The position numbers were made by a program, and so were the translations under genes. Below the pieces are notes generated by a model. The model ran no database searches. It saw nothing but the letters and a program-made list of their open reading frames with translations, and had not been told where the DNA came from. DNA of 14,659 bases from an uncultured Eubacteriales bacterium. GTDB taxonomy: Bacteria > Bacillota > Clostridia > Oscillospirales > Oscillospiraceae. The stretch covers positions 1-14,659 of the forward strand of contig ONVR01000237.1 in NCBI GenBank assembly GCA_900321335.1, read 5' to 3'. Positions 5,836-12,768 of the stretch are shown here, in pieces (position 1 is the stretch's first letter; each line of letters starts with the position of its first letter).

Positions 5836-8334
5836 TTATATATACCGGCCCGTGACGCTTTCGGGGCAGGCGCGGATCTCCTCCGGCGTGCCCGCGGCCA
5901 CGATCCGGCCGCCCTCCTCGCCGCCGCCGGGGCCCATGTCCACCAGATAGTCGGCGCTGCGGATCACGTCCAGATCGTGCTCGATGACGATGACGGTGGC
6001 CCCGTGGTCCATGAGGCTCCGGAACACCCCCAGCAGGGTCTTCACGTCCTCCGGGTGCAGACCGATGGTGGGCTCGTCAAAGACGAAGAGCGTGTCGTCC
6101 TGGGCCCGGCCCATCTCGCTTGCCAGCTTGAGCCGCTGGGCCTCGCCGCCGGACAGACCGGGGGTCTGCTCGCCCAGGGTCAGATAGCCCAGGCCCACGT
6201 CGTGGAGAACCTGGAGCCGGCTCTTTACCAGAGGCAGATCGCCGCAGGCGGTCAGGGCCTCGTCCACGCTCATGGCCATAAGGTCCGGAAGAGAAAGGCT
6301 CTGGCCGTCCTTGCCCCGGCGGATCACGCCGTAGGCCTCCCGGCCGTACCGGGCGCCCCGGCAGTCGGGACAGGGGATGTCCACGTCCGGCAGGAACTGG
6401 ACGTCCAGGCTGATCTGGCCCGTGCCGTCGCAGGTGGGGCACCGGAGCTTTCCCGTGTTGTAGGAGAAATCCCCGGCCTTCAGGCCCCGGCTTTTGGCCT
6501 CGGGGGTCCGGGCGTAGATCTTGCGCAGCTCGTCGTGGACGTTGGCGTAGGTGGCCACGGTGGAGCGGATGTTGATGCCGATGGGGGTGGCGTCGATGAG
6601 CTTGACCTGCCGGATGCCGGGGGCGCTGACGCTCCTGACGTGCGCCGGTAGCTTTTCACCGGCAATCTGCGCCTTCAGACCCGGGATCAGGCTCTCCAGG
6701 ATCATGGTGGTCTTGCCGGAGCCGGAGACCCCCGTGATCACAGACAGCCGGCCTTTGGGGAACCGGACCTGAAGGGGCTGAACCGTATGGATCTGACCGG
6801 TGGTCATGGCGACGGTCCCCAGAGCGAAGATCTGATCCGGGTCGGTTTGCCCCTCCGCGGCAGCCCGGGCCGCGCCGGACAGATAGGGGCCGATGACGGA
6901 GGCGGGGTCCGCCGATACCCGCTCCACCGTTCCCTGGGCGATGACCGTCCCGCCGGCGGCTCCGGCGCCGGGGCCAAGCTCCGTCAGGCAGTCCGCGTGG
7001 CGGAGGATCTGGGTGTCGTGGTCCACCAGGATCACGGAGTTGCCGTCGGCCACCAGATCCTCCATGACGCCGAGGAGGCCGTCGATGTTGGCCGGGTGCA
7101 GCCCGATGGAGGGCTCGTCGAGGACGTACAGCACCCCGGTGGTCCGGTTGCGGACGGCCCGGGCCAGCTGGGTCCGCTGCCGCTCTCCCGTGGAGAGGGT
7201 GGAAGCCGCCCGGTCCAGGGTCAGATACCCCAGACCCAGCTCCAGCAGCCGTCGGGCGGTATCCGTAAACGCCTCGCAGATGTTTTCGGCCATGGGCCGC
7301 ATATGCGCCGGCAGGGAGCCGGGCACCCCGGCGACCCAGTCTGTCAGCTGGGATAAGGTCATTTTGCAGGCCTGATCCAGGCCGATGCCCCGGAGCAGGG
7401 GCGCCCGGGCCGCATCGGAGAGCCGGGTGCCGTGGCAGTGGGGGCAGTCCGACTGCTTGAGAAATTTCTCCACCCGCTTCATGCCCTTTTCGTCCTTGAC
7501 CCGGGACAGGGCGTTTTCCACCGTGTACACGGCGCTGTAGTAGGTAAAGTCCATCTCTCCGGCGGTGTTGGTTTTCTCGTTGAAATACAGCAGATGGTGC
7601 TTCTCGGGCGGGCCGTGGAAGACGATCTCCCGCTCTTTTTCCGTCAGCTGGGAAAAGGGCACGTCCGTCCGGACGCCCATCTGCCGGGCGATGTCCTTCA
7701 TCAGGGACCACATCAGGCTCTGCCAGGGGGCCACCGCTCCCTCGTCAATGGTCAGGGACTCGTCGGGCACCAGGGTGGACTCGTCCACCGTCCGGACGAC
7801 GCCGGTGCCGTCGCAGTGCTTGCAGGCGCCGGTGCTGTTGAAGGCCAGATCCTCCGCGCCGGGACCGTAGAAGCGTGCCCCGCAGACGGGGCAGACCTGT
7901 TCCCGGCCCGCCGCCACGTCCATGGAGGGCTCCAGATAGTGGCCGTTGGGGCAGCGATGGCTTCCCAGACGGGAGTACATGAGCCGCAGACTGTTGAGCA
8001 GCTCCGTGGAAGTGCCGAAGGTGCTGCGGATCCCCGGCACGCCGGGCCGCTGGTGCAGGGCCAGAGCGGCGGGGACGTAGCGCACGTCGTCCACCTGGGC
8101 CCGGGCGGCCTGGGTCATGCGGCGCCGGGTGTAGGTGGACAGGGCCTCCAGATACCGGCAGGAGCCCTCGGCGTAGAGCACGCCCAGGGCCAGAGAGGAC
8201 TTTCCGGAGCCGGACACCCCGGCAATGCCGACGATGCGGCCCAGGGGGATGTCCACGTCGATGTGTTTCAGATTGTGCACGTGGGCGCCCCGGATCTCAA
8301 TGTGATCCGGGGCAGGGATCTTTCTTTTGTTCAT
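5836..8334 (-). CDS. UvrA2-like excinuclease ABC subunit A homologue lacking the UvrB-binding domain
   Basis: 832 residues against about 940 for canonical UvrA. It has two complete ABC ATPase modules. Module 1 has Walker A GVSGSGKSS (39-47), signature LSTGERQ (380-386) and Walker B D406/E407. Module 2 has GVSGSGKTT (535-543), signature LSGGEAQ (727-733), D753/E754 and H786. Two UvrA zinc modules are kept: C148-x2-C151-x19-C171-x2-C174, and C632-x2-C635-x19-C655-x2-C658; another CPHC pair is at 297-300. Only about 20 residues separate the C128 region from C148, where canonical UvrA inserts its UvrB-binding domain. It therefore belongs with UvrA2 and the DrrC-like drug-protection proteins rather than core nucleotide excision repair. 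AAAGGG (8347-8342) sits 7 bases before this ATG. An alternative ATG at 8352 overlaps the radical SAM stop (ATGA) but lacks a ribosome binding site. Confidence 0.9.
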   Translation of the reverse strand: MNKRKIPAPDHIEIRGAHVHNLKHIDVDIPLGRIVGIAGVSGSGKSSLALGVLYAEGSCRYLEALSTYTRRRMTQAARAQVDDVRYVPAALALHQRPGVPGIRSTFGTSTELLNSLRLMYSRLGSHRCPNGHYLEPSMDVAAGREQVCPVCGARFYGPGAEDLAFNSTGACKHCDGTGVVRTVDESTLVPDESLTIDEGAVAPWQSLMWSLMKDIARQMGVRTDVPFSQLTEKEREIVFHGPPEKHHLLYFNEKTNTAGEMDFTYYSAVYTVENALSRVKDEKGMKRVEKFLKQSDCPHCHGTRLSDAARAPLLRGIGLDQACKMTLSQLTDWVAGVPGSLPAHMRPMAENICEAFTDTARRLLELGLGYLTLDRAASTLSTGERQRTQLARAVRNRTTGVLYVLDEPSIGLHPANIDGLLGVMEDLVADGNSVILVDHDTQILRHADCLTELGPGAGAAGGTVIAQGTVERVSADPASVIGPYLSGAARAAAEGQTDPDQIFALGTVAMTTGQIHTVQPLQVRFPKGRLSVITGVSGSGKTTMILESLIPGLKAQIAGEKLPAHVRSVSAPGIRQVKLIDATPIGINIRSTVATYANVHDELRKIYARTPEAKSRGLKAGDFSYNTGKLRCPTCDGTGQISLDVQFLPDVDIPCPDCRGARYGREAYGVIRRGKDGQSLSLPDLMAMSVDEALTACGDLPLVKSRLQVLHDVGLGYLTLGEQTPGLSGGEAQRLKLASEMGRAQDDTLFVFDEPTIGLHPEDVKTLLGVFRSLMDHGATVIVIEHDLDVIRSADYLVDMGPGGGEEGGRIVAAGTPEEIRACPESVTGRYI

Positions 8335-8341
8335 GGCGTTA

Positions 8342-8347
8342 CCCTTT
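8342..8347 (-). promoter_or_regulatory. ribosome binding site favouring the 8334 start of the UvrA2-like gene
   Basis: On the minus strand AAAGGG lies 7 bases before ATG 8334. The in-frame ATG at 8352 has only a weak CCCGGGA in front but forms an ATGA overlap with the upstream stop. Re-initiation from 8352 would add six residues (MRKGNA). Confidence 0.5.
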
Positions 8348-8348
8348 C

Positions 8349-9455
8349 TCATTCCCGGGAAGTCAGCCGGGACAGGAGGGCCTGTACCTGGTCGCGCTTC
8401 TCATACAGCACGCAGCCCCCTTCGTGGTCGTCGAGGAGCATGCCCTCGTCCCGCATGGCGTAAAACAGGGGGGAATTCATGGCCTCCCGGAGAGAGGTAT
8501 CCCGGACGTTAACGTCGGAGAAGGGGGAGAAGGGGCAGGGCTCCGCCCCGCCGTGGGAGTTGATGTGGAAAAACTCCCGGCCCGCGGCCATACAGCCGCC
8601 CATAGCCAGCTCGTCGCCGGGAAAGGACAGCAGGATCACGTCGTCAAACCGCTGCCGGAGATCGGCGGAGGCCTGCTCCAGCAGCGCCCGCTCCTTCTCG
8701 CCGGGGGCCAGATGTCTGGCGTCGTCCGTGACGGGGACGAACTCGATAAACAGGACCAGCTTACATCCCCGGCTGACCAGCTCGCCGATGAATTCTTCGG
8801 AGGTGACCTCCGCGATGTTCTCCGTGGTCACGGTGATGGAGGCCCCGAAGAGCTGCCCTTTCCGGCCGAAATCGTCCATCAGCCCCAGCAGCTTGTCGTA
8901 CATACCGCCGCCCCGGCGAGCGTCGGTGGTGTCCCGGCCGCCCTCGATGCTCAGCACGGGCACCAGGTTCCGGCACCGGTCAAAGAGATCCCGGTAGCCG
9001 GCGTTGAAGAAGGTGCCGTTGGTAAAGATGGGAAACAGGATGTTGGGGGTTTCCCCGGCGGCCTGGATCACGTCCCTGCGGATCATGGGCTCCCCGCCGG
9101 CCAGCAGGATAAAGCTCACCCCCAGCTCCTCCGCCTCCCGAAAGACTTTCTGCCACTGTTCCCCCGTTAGCTGATCCGTGGGGGCCTCGTCCGAGGTGGA
9201 ATTGATGCACCGGGAATAGCATCCGGCGCAGTGCAGATTGCAGCGGCTGGTGATGCTGGCGATGAGAAACGCCGGCACGTGAGAGCCCTCCTGCTCCAGC
9301 GCAAGACGGCGCTTGTCGGCCTTGCGGCTGGCGGCGGCGAATTTGACCATAAAGGCGCTCTGCCGCGGGTCCTTCCAGGTGGCCTTCAGGGCGTCCGAGA
9401 CGATTTTCTCCACGCCCTGGGTGATGTGCTGCTGCAGATCAGAGTTTTCTTTCAT
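8349..9455 (-). CDS. radical SAM protein with SPASM/Twitch-like C-terminus
   Basis: 368 residues. The radical SAM cluster motif is C72-NLH-C76-AG-C79 (CX3CX2C), the ligands for the 4Fe-4S cluster that cleaves S-adenosylmethionine. The GGEP motif at 120-123 helps bind the methionine part. An N-terminal extension of about 60 residues, rich in Lys/Arg/Ala, precedes the barrel. The C-terminal third carries C288, C307 and C348 in a pattern (GGC…GGAEPC…GGC) resembling a reduced SPASM or Twitch auxiliary-cluster domain, found in enzymes that modify peptides or proteins; this is inference. AAGGAG (9468-9463) 7 bases upstream fixes ATG 9455; the frame extends upstream to 9485 without such support. It overlaps the preceding gene by 17 bases, and its stop touches the UvrA2-like gene. 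The substrate is unknown; no precursor peptide gene is visible nearby. Confidence 0.87.
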   Translation of the reverse strand: MKENSDLQQHITQGVEKIVSDALKATWKDPRQSAFMVKFAAASRKADKRRLALEQEGSHVPAFLIASITSRCNLHCAGCYSRCINSTSDEAPTDQLTGEQWQKVFREAEELGVSFILLAGGEPMIRRDVIQAAGETPNILFPIFTNGTFFNAGYRDLFDRCRNLVPVLSIEGGRDTTDARRGGGMYDKLLGLMDDFGRKGQLFGASITVTTENIAEVTSEEFIGELVSRGCKLVLFIEFVPVTDDARHLAPGEKERALLEQASADLRQRFDDVILLSFPGDELAMGGCMAAGREFFHINSHGGAEPCPFSPFSDVNVRDTSLREAMNSPLFYAMRDEGMLLDDHEGGCVLYEKRDQVQALLSRLTSRE

Positions 9456-9903
9456 GGGGATTCTCCTTTTGCGGTAAAGATTCATACAGACGGATGGTCA
9501 CACCGCCGGGGCCGGGCGTCCCTTCTCCCACGAACTGGTTTCGGTGGAGATAGGGGGCGAGGGCCTGGCTGTCTGTCAGAAAAGTCGGGACGGTCTGAAA
9601 GGGCGCGCCCGGCTCCGTTTGCCTGGAAAACCAGCCGTTGTTTTCCACAAAGATCCGACAGGAAGCGCCGGTGTAGTCTGTGCCCTCCAGCATGTACCGG
9701 GCGCACATATGACGTACGCCGGACAGGTTGACCCGCTGCACGTCCGCCGCGCCGGGACAGACCCGGCCGGAGAAGAGCTCTCCCGAGACAGTGCCGCTGA
9801 AGGGAATGCACAGGACCTCGCCTCCGGGGCCCTGGAGAGAGGAGATCTGGCCGCTGTCAATCGTTACGGCAACGGTCAGAATCAGTTTTCTGCGCTCGTC
9901 CAT
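9439..9903 (-). CDS. DUF3237 / UPF0311-like protein
   Basis: 154 residues, soluble, no signal peptide. The residue pattern fits DUF3237 (PF11578, UPF0311): an FSG-x-V-x-G opening around 35-48; PGAADVQRV (50-58), where the family has a PG-x-AD-x-Q core; ARYMLEGTD (68-76); a following short strand with VENNGWF (86-92); then PFQTVPTFLT (101-110) and FVGEGTPGPGGVTIRLYE near the end. The family is widespread and has no established biochemical role. CCTCCTT on the plus strand (AAGGAGG in the gene's direction, 9918-9912) lies 8 bases before the ATG, a near-perfect ribosome binding site. The last 17 bases overlap the start of the radical SAM gene. It is the first gene of the minus-strand operon that runs to the small membrane protein. 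Confidence 0.75.
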   Translation of the reverse strand: MDERRKLILTVAVTIDSGQISSLQGPGGEVLCIPFSGTVSGELFSGRVCPGAADVQRVNLSGVRHMCARYMLEGTDYTGASCRIFVENNGWFSRQTEPGAPFQTVPTFLTDSQALAPYLHRNQFVGEGTPGPGGVTIRLYESLPQKENPHERKL

Positions 9904-9963
9904 GGAAGTGTCCTCCTTGTTCGGATCATGCCGTCAGGGCCGATCCTGGGGTTATTTACCATC

Positions 9964-10012
9964 AGTTTAACAGAGACGGGGAAATATAGCAACGGGAAAT
10001 AAGATTTGATAA
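9964..10012 (-). promoter_or_regulatory. candidate promoter region of the DUF3237 / radical SAM / UvrA2-like operon
   Basis: Two overlapping candidates are visible on the minus strand. The first is TTATCA (10012-10007), an 18-base spacer, then TATATT (9988-9983) preceded by TGC as an extended -10. The second is TTGCTA (9992-9987), a 17-base spacer, then TAAACT (9969-9964) preceded by TGT. Either would give a leader of about 55-75 bases. The first begins within the T-tract end of the oppA terminator. I cannot tell which is used. Confidence 0.5.
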
Positions 10013-10043
10013 AAAAGCGGAGGATGCCGAAAGGCACCCTCCG
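10011..10043 (-). terminator. terminator of the opp operon
   Basis: On the minus strand CGGAGGGTGCC (10043-10033) pairs with GGCATCCTCCG (10028-10018), with one G-T wobble and loop TTTC. It is followed by CTTTTTT, a strong uninterrupted T-run. It starts 19 bases past the oppA stop. Confidence 0.9.
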
Positions 10044-10062
10044 TTAACGAGTTGCGATGGAT

Positions 10063-11790
10063 TTACTTGCGGCTTACAAACTGGTACTGCACAACGCCCG
10101 CGACGTTCTTGACCCAGTTGTATTCGGGGTTGGCCAGAGCGCAGGAGGCCAGCTGGTAGATGGGGCAGATCGCGGCGTCGCCGAGGATCATGGCCTCCAT
10201 CTCCTTCATAGCGGCCTCGCGGCCGGCGGGATCCATGGCCAGCTCGCCGGTGACCTTGTAGTACAGCTCGTCATAGGCGGGGTTGTTGTACTGGCCGTAG
10301 TTCATCTGGGAGGTGGAGATCCACATATCCAGATAGGTCAGGGCATCCTGATAGTCGGCGTACCAGCGGGTGAAGCCGATCTGGTAGTCGTGGTTGCCCA
10401 TGTCCTCAAGACGGCTGTTGTAGGTGGTCTGCTTGAGTTCCACGGTCAGGCCGGGCAGCGCGCCCTCCCACTCGGACTTCAGGAAGGCCGCCATGGTGTC
10501 GGTAATGGTGCTGGTATCGTAGACCATGGTCAGCTGGAGGCTGTCCACGCCCAGCTCACCGAGAGCCTTGGTGAAGTAATCGGCGGCAGCGGCCTTGTCG
10601 CAGCTGTTGTAGGTGGGGTTGCCGATCCGGTCACGGTAGTCCACGCCGCTGTCATCCACGGCAAAGGTGTCGGGGATGATGTAGTCAGCCACCAGAGAGC
10701 CGTTGTTGAGCAGGTTGTCAACAATGGACTGCTTGTCAATGGACAGGGACAGGGCCAGACGCAGGTTCTTGTTGGCCATGTACTGATCGCCGGTGTTGAA
10801 GCTCAGGAAGTACATGGCGGCCATGTCGTTGATGGTCAGCGCGGGGTCATCCCGGTACATTTCCACGTAGTCGCCGGTCAGGCCGATGTAGTCGTACTCG
10901 CCCTTGTCCCAGCCCATGACCACGGCGGAGGTATCCGTCACGACGGTGAAGGTCAGCTCATCGCAGGTAACCTTGTCGGCGTCATAGTAGTCCGGGTTTT
11001 TGACCAGTGTTACGCTGGAGGCGCCTACTTCCCAATCGGAGATGATGAAGGGACCGCAGGCGATGTAGTGGTTGATGTCCATGCCGAAGTTCTCGGGATC
11101 GGACTCCAGGTACTTCTGGTTGACCGCCATGAAGTAGCTGGCCATGGCGGTCAGATACAGGAAGTAGGGGCGGGCGCCGTCCAGTTCCACCACGAAGGTC
11201 TTGTCATCGGGGGCGCTGATGCCCAGCTCCTCAATGGGCTTGGTGCCCAGAGCGCAGTCCAGGGCATTGACGACGCCCAGGGTGTAGAGCATATAGGCGT
11301 AGGCGGAACCGGTGGCGGGGTTGGTCAGACGGGTCCAGGAGTAGTAGAAGTCGTTTGCCGTTACGGGGTCGCCGTTGGACCACTTGGCGTCACGGATGTG
11401 GAAGGTGTAGGTCTTGCCGTCGGGGCTGATGTCGTAGCTCTCAGCCAGACCGCAGGTGACCTTGCCCTCCTCATCGAAGGTCATCAGGCCCTGATCCGTC
11501 AGGGAGATGATCTGCATGGAGTCCATGGAGTAGTTGAACGCGGGGTCAACGTTGTCCAGACCGGCGGCCATGACCATGCTCAGGGATACGCCGTCTTCGG
11601 GGACTGCGGCGTCCTCTCCGCCTTCTCCGGCGGGCGCGGAAGCATCGCCGTCAGCGGCAGGCGCGGTGTCGCCGTCAGCGGCGGGCGCGGTGTCGGCCTT
11701 GTCCCCGGCGCTGCCGCCGCAGGCCGTCAGAACTGACAGCAGCAGAAGCAGGCTCAGAACCAGGCAGAGCACCTTTTTCAGGTTTTTCAT
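10063..11790 (-). CDS. oppA: oligopeptide ABC transporter substrate-binding lipoprotein (OppA-like)
   Basis: 575 residues. This is the lipid-anchored receptor of the Opp importer encoded just upstream. Signal peptide MKNLKK plus a Leu-rich core ends in lipobox L21-T-A-C24. A linker of about 40 residues made of Ala/Pro/Asp/Gly repeats follows, and then an SBP family 5 body (from about residue 68). Family features include FNYSMDSMQI near the N-terminus; TYTFHIRDAKWSNGDPVTANDF, split by my reading into the usual ligand-domain strands; and RWYADYQDALTYLDMW near the C-terminus. AAGGAGG (11805-11799) 8 bases before ATG 11790 fixes the start; an in-frame ATG 30 bases upstream precedes the ribosome binding site and is rejected. 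It lies 54 bases after oppF with no convincing promoter between, and a strong terminator follows. The peptide length range and specificity are not readable. Confidence 0.92.
   Translation of the reverse strand: MKNLKKVLCLVLSLLLLLSVLTACGGSAGDKADTAPAADGDTAPAADGDASAPAGEGGEDAAVPEDGVSLSMVMAAGLDNVDPAFNYSMDSMQIISLTDQGLMTFDEEGKVTCGLAESYDISPDGKTYTFHIRDAKWSNGDPVTANDFYYSWTRLTNPATGSAYAYMLYTLGVVNALDCALGTKPIEELGISAPDDKTFVVELDGARPYFLYLTAMASYFMAVNQKYLESDPENFGMDINHYIACGPFIISDWEVGASSVTLVKNPDYYDADKVTCDELTFTVVTDTSAVVMGWDKGEYDYIGLTGDYVEMYRDDPALTINDMAAMYFLSFNTGDQYMANKNLRLALSLSIDKQSIVDNLLNNGSLVADYIIPDTFAVDDSGVDYRDRIGNPTYNSCDKAAAADYFTKALGELGVDSLQLTMVYDTSTITDTMAAFLKSEWEGALPGLTVELKQTTYNSRLEDMGNHDYQIGFTRWYADYQDALTYLDMWISTSQMNYGQYNNPAYDELYYKVTGELAMDPAGREAAMKEMEAMILGDAAICPIYQLASCALANPEYNWVKNVAGVVQYQFVSRK
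11647..11694. repeat. two tandem 24-base repeats in the OppA linker
   Basis: Two adjacent 24-base units (11647-11670 and 11671-11694) differ at a single base. In the gene's direction they encode two copies of the eight-residue unit DTAPAADG in the linker between the lipid anchor and the ligand-binding body. A degenerate third unit (DASAPAGE) follows in the protein. This points to recent slippage and makes the linker length-variable. Confidence 0.9.
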
Positions 11791-11844
11791 TTTTGTTTCC
11801 TCCTTATATTTTTTTATCAAGGGCTTTCACCCTGTGACAGCGAG

Positions 11845-12768
11845 CTATGCCCAGCGGGCAAATTCCTCGTCCGTGCAAAGCACTGTGTGGGTTGGACTGA
11901 AGGTGTGCTGCGTGCCTTTGCTGTAATCGATCCCGGAGGTGTAGTAGTCGTAGCCCTGAACTTTTTTCGACCGCTCCGTAATGGGATTGGGTTCCGGAAT
12001 CGCGGACAGCAGACTCCTGGTGTAGGGGTGGATGGGGTGGTCAAAGATATCGTCCTTGGTGCCCATTTCCACCATGTGGCCCAGATGCAGCACGCCGATA
12101 TAATCGGAGATGTACTTGACCATGGACAGGTCGTGGGCGATGAAGATGTAGGTCAGCTTTCGCTCCGCCTGCAGATCCTTGAGCAGGTTGACCACCTGGG
12201 CCTGAATGGACACGTCCAGCGCCGAGATGCACTCGTCGGCGATGATCACCTCGGGGTTCATGATGATGGCCCTGGCGATGCCCACACGCTGGCGCTGGCC
12301 GCCGGAGAACATATGGGGATAGCGGTTTGCAAATTCCCGGGACAGTCCCACGCACTCCAGCATGGAGCAGACAAGCTCTGTCCGCTCCTCCCGGCTTTTA
12401 TACAGGTGGTTGGCGTCCAGACCCTCGGCCACGATGTCGATGATTTTCTTTTTCGGGTTCAGACTGGCCATGGGGTCCTGAAAGATCATCTGCATTTTCC
12501 CGGTGATATGGCGGCGCAGATCCCGGGTGAGTTTTCCGGCGATCTCCTCTCCGTCAAAGAGGATGCTGCCGGAGGTGGGGTCGTTGAGACGGATCAGCGC
12601 CTTGCCGATGGTGGACTTGCCGGAGCCCGACTCGCCCACCAGGCCGAAGGTGGAGCCCCGCCTGACACGGAAGGAGACGCCGTCCACCGCCTTGACCACA
12701 TGCTTTCTGTCCGGATAAAAATACTGTTTGAGATCCTTGACCTGGAGGATGTAATCGTTTTCAGCCAC
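11845..12768 (-). CDS. oppF: oligopeptide ABC transporter ATP-binding protein (OppF-like)
   Basis: 307 residues, the second ATPase of the Opp importer, cytoplasmic. Walker A is GESGSGKST (45-53), Q-loop Q97 lies in FQDPMASLNP, the signature is FSGGQRQ (154-160), Walker B is IIADE with D178/E179, and the switch is H212. All catalytic residues are present; only the Pro after the Walker B Glu is Cys180. The C-terminal region (about 245-307) is the oligopeptide-type extension without the clustered cysteines of DppF-like proteins. The start is a GTG: GGGAGG (12782-12777) ends 8 bases before GTG 12768, whereas an in-frame GTG at 12777 overlaps that ribosome binding site. It overlaps the end of oppD by 8 bases, implying coupled translation. 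The stop is TAG. Confidence 0.92.
   Translation of the reverse strand: MAENDYILQVKDLKQYFYPDRKHVVKAVDGVSFRVRRGSTFGLVGESGSGKSTIGKALIRLNDPTSGSILFDGEEIAGKLTRDLRRHITGKMQMIFQDPMASLNPKKKIIDIVAEGLDANHLYKSREERTELVCSMLECVGLSREFANRYPHMFSGGQRQRVGIARAIIMNPEVIIADECISALDVSIQAQVVNLLKDLQAERKLTYIFIAHDLSMVKYISDYIGVLHLGHMVEMGTKDDIFDHPIHPYTRSLLSAIPEPNPITERSKKVQGYDYYTSGIDYSKGTQHTFSPTHTVLCTDEEFARWA

Noticed and set aside
5737..6651. A plus-strand frame starting like a signal peptide, opposite the end of the UvrA2-like gene
   Set aside because: The hydrophobic start is the antisense of the small membrane protein and intergenic region, and the rest is low-complexity antisense of uvrA2. No ribosome binding site is present.
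10057..11736. A 559-residue open frame on the plus strand opposite oppA
   Set aside because: It is a Val/Gly/His-rich antisense reading of a clear SBP family 5 gene, with no ribosome binding site or domain; long antisense frames are expected at this GC content.
11791..11844. Possible separate promoter or terminator between oppF and oppA
   Set aside because: Only a four-pair repeat (AGGG/CCCT) and A-rich sequence are present, with no hexamer pair at promoter spacing; oppA is most simply read from the upstream opp transcript.
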